From Paenibacillus sp. PastM-3 (GTDB taxonomy: Bacteria; Bacillota; Bacilli; Paenibacillales; Paenibacillaceae): a stretch of DNA of 43,299 nucleotides. Every line of letters starts with the position of its first letter. Within the stretch, counting starts at the first letter, position 1. Below the pieces are notes generated by a model. That model worked only from the letters and a program-made list of their open reading frames with translations, did not search any database and was not told the DNA's origin. Where the stretch lies: NCBI RefSeq assembly GCF_029893965.1, contig NZ_JARXXP010000038.1:1-43299 (forward strand). Direction: 5' to 3'. Below are positions 22,801 through 31,150 of this stretch, one piece after another. The translations under genes and the position numbers were made by a program.

Positions 22801-23777
22801 TCATCTCCGCTGCCGGAGTCCCTCAGAAAAGGGTTCCGTCCAGATTCAAAAGCGCTCGCATCGCTACCGTAGGCCTTTCTTTCCATAATAGATATTGGAC
22901 CACCGTCCAGATAATAGTCGTAGCTCCAGGGTTCTTCGGAGAGCTCGCTTTTCCCCATAACCTCCAGCTCATCCACATAATCCTGAAGCAGGCGGTATAG
23001 CGGATTGCTTTTGTCAGGAAGCCACTCGGCCATACAGTACTGGAGCATTCCGTGCATCCCGGAATAGTGGTAGCAGACGAAGGGGACATCATTATCCAGC
23101 CAAAAACGCCCGTTCTCCTCCCGTACAATCCTCCGGCATCGCTCGTGTAAATTCCACGCCGCCACATTATAGCCCGGATGCTTCCATACCTGGATATCAA
23201 AAAAAGCAGCAGCCAAATCCACCCACTTCTGGTCTACAAAAAATGGAGCATGATAATGACAATAGCTGTATAGGCGCTGTCCCCACCATTCCAGAAAACG
23301 CATGGTTTCCTCTGATCTGCGGAGCGCCAAAAACCCGGTATTATATATGCCGTGTTGAAGATAGCCCAGAGGTTCAGGGTTTGGTTCGATCCGGTGAGGA
23401 GATAATAGGATGGAATGATGCTCCAGGGCAGCGAGCAGATCGTCAAAGGGGGCATAGGCAATGATATCTGTATCCATAAATACAACATTCTGCTCATGGG
23501 GATACCTGTCAAATAAAGTGCGGAGGAACTTCGGTTTAATGGAGGTTACCGCCTCAAGCAGACTGTACTTAAAGATGTTTCCTTCAAAATGGGGAATCCC
23601 CAGATCTTTAGCCAGTACGACCTCATCAAAATAAGGGACATCCACCGCTGCCGGATGGATCGTCCGCTCCATCAAACAGATAACAACCCATGCATACGGC
23701 ATGTGATATTTAACGGCTCTGGCCATCATTTTCGCCTCATGCAGATTGTCTGCACAAGTCACTGAACAAATTATCAT
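22791..23777 (-). CDS. GT-A type glycosyltransferase, paralogue A
   Basis: The protein has 328 residues. It starts 'MIICSVTCADNLHEAKMMARAVKYHMPYAWVVICL' and contains 'FLRTLFDRYPHEQNVVFMDTDIIAYAPFDDLLAAL', with a D-T-D metal motif. 'HGIYNTGFLALRRSEETMRFLEWW', 'FFVDQKWVDLAAAFFD' and 'HPGYNVAAWNLHER' follow. This arrangement matches nucleotide-diphospho-sugar transferases distantly related to GT8. It is clearly homologous to the next gene (23799-24638) along its whole length, so the pair arose by duplication. It has an extra C-terminal tail of about 50 residues. Donor and acceptor are unknown. Confidence 0.82.
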   Translation of the reverse strand: MIICSVTCADNLHEAKMMARAVKYHMPYAWVVICLMERTIHPAAVDVPYFDEVVLAKDLGIPHFEGNIFKYSLLEAVTSIKPKFLRTLFDRYPHEQNVVFMDTDIIAYAPFDDLLAALEHHSILLSPHRIEPNPEPLGYLQHGIYNTGFLALRRSEETMRFLEWWGQRLYSYCHYHAPFFVDQKWVDLAAAFFDIQVWKHPGYNVAAWNLHERCRRIVREENGRFWLDNDVPFVCYHYSGMHGMLQYCMAEWLPDKSNPLYRLLQDYVDELEVMGKSELSEEPWSYDYYLDGGPISIMERKAYGSDASAFESGRNPFLRDSGSGDEWM

Positions 23778-23798
23778 GAAGCTCCCCCCTCATTAAAC

Positions 23799-24638
23799 TC
23801 AGGATAGCCGACGCTTATATTCCATCCAAAGAGACGCATAATCTGAATTGTCCGGCACAAATGTCCCCAGACAGTAATCAAGCAGCCCCAGGAAATTGCT
23901 GAAATTTGAACAGCGCAGCGGTACACCGCCCGTTAACCTGTACTCTCCGCCCTCCCTATAGACCTGTCTGCCGCTTTCATGCAAATTCCAGAACGCCAGA
24001 TTGTACCCGGGATGCCGCAAAACACCGGCATTAAAAAAAGCCGGGACAAAATTAAGATAAGGCTGGTCAATAAAAACCCCTTGCGGCTGCCCTTCAAATT
24101 CACCTGCCATCAATGTAATCCACCAGCTGGCAAAATCATGTCCTTCACGGCTGTTCTTTACCGCCACAAAGCCGCTGTGAAATGTACCGTCCTGGAGCGT
24201 TCCGATCTCCCTGGAGCAATCCCAGGGCTCCGAAGGCTCCAGATGGTGGGGGGTCAATACAATATCATAGTGGTGCAGCATATGCTCCAGCTCGGCAAAC
24301 GGCCCCAGTACATACATTTCCGGATCAAGATATACGATATGCTGCTCTTCCGGGTACGCTTCAAGCAGATATTTGAGCAGTTGGCTCTTCATGGCAACCG
24401 CATGTTGAAGGCCGCTAAACCTGGATATATAGCGGTCAAATTCCTGAAACCCGATACAGCCGGAAAGTTCCCTGGCGGTAATCATCCGGTCAATATCCGG
24501 ATAATACCCGGACGGATTTATGTTCTCTTCGACCAGGCAGACCACAATCCGGACATCAGGCATATGCTGTTTGACCGAATAGGCCATCAGCATCGCGCCC
24601 TGCAGGCCAGACGCATTCACAACAGTCCCGATAACCAA
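23799..24638 (-). CDS. GT-A type glycosyltransferase, paralogue B
   Basis: The protein has 279 residues and the same architecture as the gene downstream: 'GAMLMAYSVKQHMPDVRIVVCLVEENINPSG', 'LLKYLLEAYPEEQHIVYLDPEMYVLGPF', where the usual DxD reads D-P-E, then 'DGTFHSGFVAVKNSREGHDFASWW', 'GVFIDQPYLNFVPAFFNAGVLRHPGYNLAFWNLHESGR'. Shared motifs in the same order show tandem duplication followed by divergence, including the metal-site change. Spacing to the neighbours is 20-40 bases. It probably adds another residue to the same glycan. Confidence 0.82.
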   Translation of the reverse strand: MVIGTVVNASGLQGAMLMAYSVKQHMPDVRIVVCLVEENINPSGYYPDIDRMITARELSGCIGFQEFDRYISRFSGLQHAVAMKSQLLKYLLEAYPEEQHIVYLDPEMYVLGPFAELEHMLHHYDIVLTPHHLEPSEPWDCSREIGTLQDGTFHSGFVAVKNSREGHDFASWWITLMAGEFEGQPQGVFIDQPYLNFVPAFFNAGVLRHPGYNLAFWNLHESGRQVYREGGEYRLTGGVPLRCSNFSNFLGLLDYCLGTFVPDNSDYASLWMEYKRRLS

Positions 24639-24678
24639 ATCCCCTCACTCCTCATCCTTGAAAATTCTTATCTTACTA

Positions 24679-25389
24679 TCAGCTCCGTGCAATGAGTTTC
24701 TCCATCCTGTCACGGTAATTAGCCTGGACATGCGCCAGCTCGATCTTAATCTCATCATGGTGCAGCCGTGTTCCCATCCCGTCATGCCACCGGTAATATA
24801 GGAGCGTCTCGTTCAGGAACGGGAAAGAGTACCCGGCTAATACGGCGCGGTACCAGAAGTCCAGATCATGCGTATAAGGCAGACTCTCGTCAAAAAGGCC
24901 GATTTGCGCAAACATCTCCCGCCGTATCATTACAGTGCAGCCATTGACAGGATTTCCTTCCATCAGAGCACGGTAAAAATCAGGCATGGACGGGAAAGCG
25001 GATGCGACAGCGTACTTGGTCAGCAATCCCTCCCCGTTGATAAAGTTAAAGTTAGTATGCGAGATGTAGGCTCCCGTCTCCGTCATGAGCTGTATTTGCC
25101 TTTCAATCTTGCCCGGCTTATAAAAATCGTCGGAGCTGAGCCAGGCGATATAATCGCCCGTAGCATTGCGGATACCGTGATTGAGCGCACTGGCTGTGCC
25201 GCCGTTAGGCTTGCCGAGGTAGCACACACGTCCCCCGTATTTACGAATCTTGTCGAAATACAGCGTAGATCCGTCATCAACTACAATGATTTCAAGCGGC
25301 TGATAGGTTTGAGCCAGCGCACTGCGAATGGCCAGCTCTACATAAGGACAATTATAAAAAGGAATGATGATTGACACTTTGGGCTTCAT
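24679..25389 (-). CDS. GT2 family glycosyltransferase
   Basis: The protein has 236 residues from the ATG at 25389, which has GGGGAG seven bases upstream and overlaps the stop of the preceding SDR gene by four bases. The GT-A core shows 'KVSIIIPFYNCPYVELAIRSALAQTYQPLEIIVVDDGS', 'KPNGGTASALNHGIRNATGDYIAWLSSDDFYKPGKIERQ' with the S-D-D metal motif, 'NPVNGCTVMIRREMF' and 'YTHDLDFWYRAVLAGY'. It is a cytoplasmic sugar transferase of unknown specificity. Confidence 0.93.
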   Translation of the reverse strand: MKPKVSIIIPFYNCPYVELAIRSALAQTYQPLEIIVVDDGSTLYFDKIRKYGGRVCYLGKPNGGTASALNHGIRNATGDYIAWLSSDDFYKPGKIERQIQLMTETGAYISHTNFNFINGEGLLTKYAVASAFPSMPDFYRALMEGNPVNGCTVMIRREMFAQIGLFDESLPYTHDLDFWYRAVLAGYSFPFLNETLLYYRWHDGMGTRLHHDEIKIELAHVQANYRDRMEKLIARS

Positions 25390-26336
25390 GCCGTCTCTCC
25401 CCTCTTTGTGCGAAAATAATGCATAATATCCGCCAACGACTGTTCGAGCGGAATTTCCGGCCGCCAATCCTGAGCAAGTAAACGCCCAGGCGCAGCATAC
25501 AGTGCGGGAGCTTGCAGAGAGGGCTCCTCATCCGGATCATCTTGCCGGCTGCATACAAGTGGCACAAGGCAGGAAGCCAGCTTGATCATGGACGAAGCCG
25601 TATCATACAAGGTTCTTTCTTCCCCCGAGTCGATCCTGTAGATTGTTCCTGCCTGACCCTTGGCAAGCAGAGCTGCATAGGCTCTCACCGCATCACGAAC
25701 ATCCAGAAAGTCACGCCGTTCCGTACGGGAAGAAAGGGTGAACGCCGCTCTTTCCTCACCGGCTTCCAGGCAGGCGATATGCCTGCCCAGCAGTGAGCAG
25801 AATCCGGTGGAAGGGCCGGGGCCGATCAAATTACTCGGTTCGGCAACCATGACGGACTGTCCGAACAACGAAGCCCAGGAGAGCGCTCCGGCAGATTGAA
25901 GACTTTTGCTTAAGCTGTACGGATGATTCTGCCTGTACGGCGGGAGAAGAGGGGAATTAAGGCGGGAACCCGCTACAAGAATGCGGCAGAAAGGGAACTG
26001 GCGCAGCGCATTCAACAGGTACAAAGTGGTCATTACATTGGACTCCACATACAGCAGCGGTGTCTCCCAAGACTCCGGGACGGAATTTTTACCGCCCAGA
26101 TGGAGCACATAATCCGGTTTGATGCTGCGGACTGTATCTTCCACCCCGGCTCTGTCCAGCAGATCGCAGACGTAATAACTTATGCCCCCGGGCTGAGGAT
26201 TCTCCGGTTTACTGTGAACGAGCGCTGCGACGTTCATGCCGATCGAACTGAAAAAGGTGCAGGCGTGCTGACCCGTAAATCCGGAAGCGCCGGTAATCAA
26301 GATGGTCTGCCGCAGCTTTACCCCCTGTTCATCCAT
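25386..26336 (-). CDS. Extended SDR, NAD(P)-dependent nucleotide-sugar reductase/epimerase
   Basis: The protein has 316 residues. The dinucleotide motif is 'ILITGASGFTGQHACTFF' (G16-x2-G19-x2-G22) and the catalytic pair is 'HPYSLSKSLQ' with Y140 and K144. 'AEPSNLIGPGPSTGFCSLL' and 'RRDFLDVRDAVRAYAALL' resemble GDP-mannose 4,6-dehydratase and RMD-type reductases. It overlaps the fnlB-like gene by 19 bases upstream and the GT2 gene by four bases downstream. It may act on a GDP- or UDP-sugar. Its substrate cannot be set from the sequence. Confidence 0.88.
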   Translation of the reverse strand: MDEQGVKLRQTILITGASGFTGQHACTFFSSIGMNVAALVHSKPENPQPGGISYYVCDLLDRAGVEDTVRSIKPDYVLHLGGKNSVPESWETPLLYVESNVMTTLYLLNALRQFPFCRILVAGSRLNSPLLPPYRQNHPYSLSKSLQSAGALSWASLFGQSVMVAEPSNLIGPGPSTGFCSLLGRHIACLEAGEERAAFTLSSRTERRDFLDVRDAVRAYAALLAKGQAGTIYRIDSGEERTLYDTASSMIKLASCLVPLVCSRQDDPDEEPSLQAPALYAAPGRLLAQDWRPEIPLEQSLADIMHYFRTKRGETA

Positions 26337-27145
26337 TCGCTCAGCTCCTTCATCATCTGCGGATAATCCGGAACCGTATAGTCCATATCTGTACGAGTCG
26401 ATAAGAGTGTCCTGTTCTGGACGGGAGTGTCGCTTGCTACTACCTCAATTTGATGGAGCCCCCAAGTATCCTTGAACAATATCAGCAGCTCATTTTTGCT
26501 GACCGGCTTCGGATGAGCAAGATGGACGATGCCGGAAAGCGGGGACAGCATGAGTACTCTGACCGCCTTTGCCAGTTCCAGCGTTGTCACACCGTTCCAT
26601 AACACATTGCGGTATCCTGTAACATTTCCCTGCTGCCGCATAAACCAGTTCAGGAGACCAATGCCTCCGGGACGAATCTCCGGTCCGATGATGGAAGTGC
26701 GGATCGTCAGATGCCCGGGAGCATTGACCTCACCAAACGTTTTGGTTAGAGCGTAGGTGCTTGTGCCGTCGGGATGATCGGATTCGCTGTAGCCGCCCCG
26801 GGTTCCCTCGAAAACACAATCCGTGCTGATATGAATTAGCCTCGCACCAATATGGTCGGCGGCATAACGGAGCCTGTGCGGAAGAAATCCGTTGATATGA
26901 TAAGCACGAATGATATCTTGCTCAGCGAACTGATTCAGGACGCCAATGGCATTAATGATGATATCCGGACGCACGAGCTCCACCGTCTTCTCCACAATAT
27001 GTCCGTCGGCAGCATCAAGAATAAGGCCCTTCTTGTCCCGGGGATCACGGGTTGTATAAAAAACCTCCATCCCGCTCTGCGCTCTGAAAAAATCCACCAG
27101 CATATGACCGGCCATGCCGTTACCGCCAAAGATCAGCAGCTTCAT
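26318..27145 (-). CDS. fnlB: RmlD-type reductase, FnlB/Cap5F/WbjC-like
   Basis: The protein has 275 residues starting 'MKLLIFGGNGMAGHMLVDFF'. It contains 'VRPDIIINAIGVLNQFAEQD', 'ARLIHISTDCVFEGTRGGYSESD' and the catalytic 'TYALTKTFGE' (Y131, K135). This is the RmlD_sub_bind family. Lying between an FnlA-like dehydratase and a UDP-GlcNAc 2-epimerase homologue, it is most likely the reductase that yields UDP-2-acetamido-2,6-dideoxy-L-talose, the precursor of UDP-L-FucNAc. Its ATG overlaps the fnlA stop (TAATG), with GGAGG upstream. Confidence 0.87.
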   Translation of the reverse strand: MKLLIFGGNGMAGHMLVDFFRAQSGMEVFYTTRDPRDKKGLILDAADGHIVEKTVELVRPDIIINAIGVLNQFAEQDIIRAYHINGFLPHRLRYAADHIGARLIHISTDCVFEGTRGGYSESDHPDGTSTYALTKTFGEVNAPGHLTIRTSIIGPEIRPGGIGLLNWFMRQQGNVTGYRNVLWNGVTTLELAKAVRVLMLSPLSGIVHLAHPKPVSKNELLILFKDTWGLHQIEVVASDTPVQNRTLLSTRTDMDYTVPDYPQMMKELSEWMNRG

Positions 27146-28128
27146 TATAAAAATCCTCCACGCTGTAATATGGCTCTGATTTCGTCTTTTGAGATCAAAT
27201 TCCGCTCGGAGCTGAAGCTGCTGAAAGAGACGGGTGCGTATCGCTGGTAGCACTCCTTAAGTTCAGGCATATTCAAGGTCGGCAGAATAACGAGATACTG
27301 CTCATCGTAAACAACGGTTGATCTGCTCTCAAAATCACTCATCAGAATTTCATGGATTTTCTCGCCGGGCCGGATGCCTGTTTCAATAATGCTTACATCC
27401 TTTTTACCGGAAGCCTCGATCAGTACTTCGGCCAAATCAATGATCCGACAGGTCGGCATCGTCATGACAAAAATCTCTCCGCCCACACTGGCCTCAGAGG
27501 CCTTGAACAGCAGTGAAATGGCATCACGAAGGGTCAGGAAGAAGCGGGTCATATGCATATCAGTAATGCGCACCTGTCCCTTGTCCCTGATCTGCTTCAT
27601 GAACAGATGAACCACACTGCCATTGGTTCCCAGCACATTGCCGCCGCGTACCGTGACAAAGCGGGTTCCTGAACGGAGCAGATTGGCGTATACAAACAGC
27701 TTCTCACCAATCGCCTTCGTCATGCCGTAGAAGTTGGACGGATTGGCGGCTTTATCGGTAGAGATATAGATCGCTTTTTCAACATGATTGGCAATAGCCG
27801 CCTCGATGACATTCTGGGTTCCAATCACATTAGTCTTAAGCGCTTCATACGGCTGGTCTTCACAGACCGGTACATGCTTCAAAGCTGCGAGATGGATGAT
27901 ATAGTCAACGCCGCGGCAAGCAGCCACTAGCGCATCCTTGTCACGGATATCTCCAATAACGAAGCTGAGGCGGTTATCCTCATATTCCCTGCTCATCGCC
28001 ACCTGTGCAGACTCGCTGCGGGAGAAAATAATGATCTCTTCAGGATTTTGCGGCAGAAGCTGCCGGATCAGTTCATGCCCCCAGGAACCCGTGCCGCCGG
28101 TGACAAGAATCCGTTTATTATTAAACAT
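27145..28128 (-). CDS. fnlA: UDP-GlcNAc 4,6-dehydratase/5-epimerase, FnlA/CapE-like
   Basis: The protein has 327 residues starting 'MFNNKRILVTGGTGSWGHELIRQLL', with GGAGGG eight bases before the ATG at 28128. The polysaccharide-synthesis CapD/FlaA1-type motifs are present: 'FSRSESAQVAMSREYEDNRLSFVIGDIRD', 'HLAALKHVPVCEDQPYEALKTNVIGTQNVIEAAI', 'ISTDKAANPSNFYGMTKAIGEKL' and 'RPGEKIHEILMS'. The short, cytosolic form without membrane helices matches FnlA/Cap5E rather than CapD. It converts UDP-GlcNAc to a 4-keto-6-deoxy sugar of L-configuration, first step to UDP-L-FucNAc. Confidence 0.93.
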   Translation of the reverse strand: MFNNKRILVTGGTGSWGHELIRQLLPQNPEEIIIFSRSESAQVAMSREYEDNRLSFVIGDIRDKDALVAACRGVDYIIHLAALKHVPVCEDQPYEALKTNVIGTQNVIEAAIANHVEKAIYISTDKAANPSNFYGMTKAIGEKLFVYANLLRSGTRFVTVRGGNVLGTNGSVVHLFMKQIRDKGQVRITDMHMTRFFLTLRDAISLLFKASEASVGGEIFVMTMPTCRIIDLAEVLIEASGKKDVSIIETGIRPGEKIHEILMSDFESRSTVVYDEQYLVILPTLNMPELKECYQRYAPVSFSSFSSERNLISKDEIRAILQRGGFL

Positions 28129-29212
28129 GCAGGTTCCCTCCAAGCAAAAATTTGACTACCTTGGCCGAGACATCCGGAGTCAAATAGCCTTCCGGTGCCT
28201 CCCATTTCGGACTCAGCGACGTCATCAGCCGGACACTGCGCAGAATGCTGTTCCGCTCCACTCCCGACACTACATTGCTTCCGCAATCCACCGTCTCCGG
28301 ACGCTCTGTCGTCCGGCGGATCGTTACAGTCGGCACTCCCATCAGGCAGCATTCCTCCTGGACGGTCCCGCTGTCGGTGATTGCACAGAGGGCATGCTGC
28401 TCCAGATGGACGAAATCAAAAAATCCGAAAGGCTCATGAAATTCCACCAGCGGGTTCATGGTCAGCGGGAACTGCTCCGTCAGCTTGGAACGGGTACGGG
28501 GATGAATGCTGCAGATCAGGCGGAGGCCAAACTGCTCAGCCACCAGATTAAGTCCTGACATGATCTGCACCAGTGACTCAGGATCATCCACATTCTCCGC
28601 CCGGTGGGCTGTGACGAGGAAGTACTGGCCGGAGGTCAGTGTAAGCCGGGATAAAATATCACTGCTGCCGATCTGCGCCTCGTAGTGCGTAATCACTTCA
28701 TGGATCGGGTTGCCGGTGAGCACGATACGCTGGCTCGGGAAGCCCTCACTGACCAGATGGCGTTTGCTCTGCTGCGTATATGGCATATTAATGGTGGAAA
28801 CCGCGTCAATGACACGGCGGTTTTTCTCTTCGGGCACTTTCAGGTCATAACAGCGGTTGCCCGCCTCCATGTGGACTACCGGAATGCCCATCCGCTCGGC
28901 AAGAATGGCGCACAGCGCACTGTTCGTATCGCCCAGCAGCAGAACCCGGTCCGGCTGCTCCTTCAGCAGAATGCCTTCCAGGCTTCCGAACATGGCCGCC
29001 AGCTGGCCGCCCAGTCCAGCCTGCTTATCCTGCAATACATAGTCCGGTGCCCGCAGTCCAAGCTCTGCGAAGAATACTCCACTGAGGCTGGGCGTGAAAT
29101 TCTGGCCGGTATGCACCAGCACATGCCGCTCCGCATGCTTATCCAGCAGCGGTATGATCACACTGAGCCGGATAATTTCGGGCCGTGTGCCCAAAATCGT
29201 CATGATCTTCAT
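28121..29212 (-). CDS. fnlC: UDP-N-acetylglucosamine 2-epimerase family, FnlC/Cap5G-like
   Basis: The protein has 363 residues. It is a GT-B-like non-hydrolysing epimerase: 'MTILGTRPEIIRLSVIIPLLD', 'HTGQNF', 'VLLLGDTNSALCAILAERMGIPVVHMEAGNRC', 'VTAHRAENVDD' and 'ITDSGTVQEECCLMGVPTVTIRRTTERPE'. Next to FnlA and FnlB homologues it most likely performs the final C2 epimerisation to UDP-L-FucNAc rather than making UDP-ManNAc. The order fnlC-fnlA-fnlB, all overlapping, supports one pathway. A strong hairpin stands 22 bases upstream of its start. Confidence 0.93.
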   Translation of the reverse strand: MKIMTILGTRPEIIRLSVIIPLLDKHAERHVLVHTGQNFTPSLSGVFFAELGLRAPDYVLQDKQAGLGGQLAAMFGSLEGILLKEQPDRVLLLGDTNSALCAILAERMGIPVVHMEAGNRCYDLKVPEEKNRRVIDAVSTINMPYTQQSKRHLVSEGFPSQRIVLTGNPIHEVITHYEAQIGSSDILSRLTLTSGQYFLVTAHRAENVDDPESLVQIMSGLNLVAEQFGLRLICSIHPRTRSKLTEQFPLTMNPLVEFHEPFGFFDFVHLEQHALCAITDSGTVQEECCLMGVPTVTIRRTTERPETVDCGSNVVSGVERNSILRSVRLMTSLSPKWEAPEGYLTPDVSAKVVKFLLGGNLHV

Positions 29213-29234
29213 GGGTTCACTCCCTTTGAGGTTA

Positions 29235-29263
29235 ACCCTGCCTGATGCTGTATCAGGCAGGGT
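29235..29263. promoter_or_regulatory. 12-bp perfect hairpin just upstream of fnlC
   Basis: ACCCTGCCTGAT and ATCAGGCAGGGT form a perfect stem with a five-base loop, ending 23 bases before the fnlC ATG. There is no T-tract on the minus strand. It could partially terminate, act as an RNA-processing site or stabilise the 5' end of the fnl message. Confidence 0.5.
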
Positions 29264-29278
29264 GGTATTGATGCCGCC

Positions 29279-29387
29279 GAGGGGCGGTGCGCCCCGCGGA
29301 AAGCAGCCCCGGCGAGGGGCGGTGCGCCTCGCGGAAAGCAGAGCCCCGGCGCGCGCGGTGCGCCTCGCGGAAGGGCACAGCCCTAGC
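29279..29387. repeat. Three tandem GC-rich ~36-bp repeats
   Basis: Units lie at 29279-29313, 29314-29350 and 29351-29387. They share GCGGTGCGCC, CGCGGAA and CCCCGGC blocks. They begin at the 3' end of the GT4 gene and continue past its stop, so the GC-rich expansion covers both coding and noncoding sequence. Confidence 0.75.
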
Positions 29388-30858
29388 GGCTGCGCCCCCG
29401 CCGCCGGGCCTTCCTGCCGCGGTGCTTCTGCCCGCGGCTGCTCTTCCGGCGCGCGCTGCCGCCCGCGCGCCGCTTGCGACCCGGGCGCTTGCCGCGGCGC
29501 GCCCGGGCCTTGGCGCGGCTCAGCCTGCCGCGCCGGAGCTTCGCGCGCCGCAGCCGTGCTGCGCGGCGCGCCTTGGCCGGCGGCGGGGCTGTGCGCGCCG
29601 CCGGTTCGCCCCCGCCCGCAGGCAGCGCTGCGGGCGGGGCGGGTTCTGCGCCGCCGGGCTCAGGCGGCGCCAGGCAGTAGCGGAGCTGCCAGCGCTCCGC
29701 GAGGCCGAGTAGGCGCATGCGGTAAGCCGCCGGCCCGTAGGCGGCGTCGATGCGCTCACGCGCCTGACTGCCGGTGGCGGCGGCAAGGCCCGGCTCCGCC
29801 AGCAGGCTGTTCACGCGCGCAGCAAGCGCAGAGATGTCCGCTGCCGGGGCGAGCAGGCCGCCGCAGCCTGCGGCCTGCAGCACTTCACACAGGCCGCCGG
29901 AGTCATAGGCGACAACCGGCTTGCCAAAAGCCATCCCTTCCAGCGCCGTCATGCCGAAGCCCTCGCGGATCAGGCTGGGAACCACCAGCAGATCCATGGC
30001 GCAGTAAGCAGAGGGAAGAGAATCTTCATATCCGTAGAACTTGAAGCGGGAGGTCAGCCCCTCCAGCTTTACCTTGCGTACGCAGCGCTCATAGTAGCTC
30101 TTGTCTCCGGGAGTGCCGATGACCACGTATTTCGCTTCCGGATGCTGCTCGCTGACCAGAACCGCCATTTTGATGAAATGCTCCAGACCTTTTTCTTTAT
30201 TGATGAAGGAAGAAATATAACCGATAAGCGGCTCCCCGGGAGCGACCCGGAGTTCCCGACGCCGTTCGCCCCGCAGTGTGCTCCAGGCCGCCATCAGCAG
30301 CTCCTGGTCATTCCAGGAAGGCGGAAGCTGCGTCACCTTGCTGTCACGGATCTCCTGCGGGAAGCACGCTGCTGCTGTATGGGAAATAGCCAGAATCTCA
30401 TCGCTGTTTCTGTGGATCAGCTCCACACTAATTCCGGTGTATTCGTTATCCGTAATGGTCTCGGAAATCTTCCACACTACCGGAATGCCCAGTGACTTGG
30501 CTGCCAGTGCAGGCAGGACATGCACACAGGTGTTCGAAAGAATGAACGCCGGCCGGAGCGCGGCAAGCCAGTCTTTCAGCTCCAGGTATTCCCGGCCCTC
30601 CTGAAATTTGCGGATATCCGCCTCAAGTCCGGCATAAGGGGTGTACACCCCGTAGACCAGCGGGATCGGGATGATCTGCACATTCAGGCCGGCCTTGCGG
30701 GCCTGCTGGGTCAGCTTGCCGTCTTGGGGTGCTACGAGAATGCAATTGAAGTAACAGGACAGCTCGCGGGCGAAGAACAGCAGCAGCTTCTCTGCGCCCG
30801 TGATGCTGCGGGTATTGGATACGTGGGAAAAAAGGACGATTGTAGCTTTGTCGGCCAT
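29383..30858 (-). CDS. GT4 glycosyltransferase with polybasic C-terminal tail
   Basis: The protein has 491 residues from the ATG at 30858 ('MADKATIVLFSHVSNTRSIT', GGGAG 12 bases upstream). The GT-B core has 'AEKLLLFFARELSCYFNCILVAP' near the start and 'YISSFINKEKGLEHFIKMAVLV', 'FYGYEDSLPSAYCAMDLLVVPSLIREGFGMTALEGMAFGKPVVAYDSGG' with the E-x7-E motif. After about residue 395 an Ala/Pro/Gly-rich linker leads to roughly 65 residues that are about half Arg and Lys. This tail is coded by about 80% GC DNA, unlike the rest. It may bind anionic polymer, membrane or nucleic acid. A frame extending to 30927 runs into a direct repeat and is less likely. Confidence 0.87.
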   Translation of the reverse strand: MADKATIVLFSHVSNTRSITGAEKLLLFFARELSCYFNCILVAPQDGKLTQQARKAGLNVQIIPIPLVYGVYTPYAGLEADIRKFQEGREYLELKDWLAALRPAFILSNTCVHVLPALAAKSLGIPVVWKISETITDNEYTGISVELIHRNSDEILAISHTAAACFPQEIRDSKVTQLPPSWNDQELLMAAWSTLRGERRRELRVAPGEPLIGYISSFINKEKGLEHFIKMAVLVSEQHPEAKYVVIGTPGDKSYYERCVRKVKLEGLTSRFKFYGYEDSLPSAYCAMDLLVVPSLIREGFGMTALEGMAFGKPVVAYDSGGLCEVLQAAGCGGLLAPAADISALAARVNSLLAEPGLAAATGSQARERIDAAYGPAAYRMRLLGLAERWQLRYCLAPPEPGGAEPAPPAALPAGGGEPAARTAPPPAKARRAARLRRAKLRRGRLSRAKARARRGKRPGRKRRAGGSARRKSSRGQKHRGRKARRRGRSR

Positions 30859-30911
30859 GGTGTTTCGGCGCTCCCTGGCAAGGGGCCTCGAGCAGCCATT
30901 CACCTCCTTCA

Positions 30912-31016
30912 AAGTTTTACGAAGCATCAGCTACAGAGCACTTCTTCGCAGTAAAACTCGCTTCGGAAGCATACGCTAAGTTTTACGAAGCATCAGCTAC
31001 AGAGCACTTCTTCGCA
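30912..31016. repeat. 39-bp direct repeat, two copies
   Basis: Identical 39-base copies lie at 30912-30950 and 30978-31016, 66 bases apart, in the leader of the GT4 gene. Each contains the words TTTTACGAAGCATCAG and AGAGCACTTCTTCGCA. The intervening bases repeat GTAAAACT and TTCG words in inverted form, so the region can fold. Confidence 0.85.
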
Positions 31017-31150
31017 CTTCACTTGCCGACCGCTTCAGGGCGGGTGCCAAGGTCCAGTACTCAGTATATTGAAGGGAAACAGATGCCGGCACGACACCTG
31101 TCTCCCGGTAAACGCACATTCTCAAGAGGCATACTCCCGTGCAGCAGCGC

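Noticed and set aside
29094..30044. Long plus-strand frame of 316 codons, rich in Arg, Ala and Pro
   Set aside because: It is the complement of the GC-rich GT4 tail and fnlC; long antisense frames are expected in such sequence.
30859..30927. Upstream start for the GT4 protein at 30927
   Set aside because: The codons fall in the 39-bp direct repeat and an AAGGAGG lies within them, so translation more likely starts further downstream.
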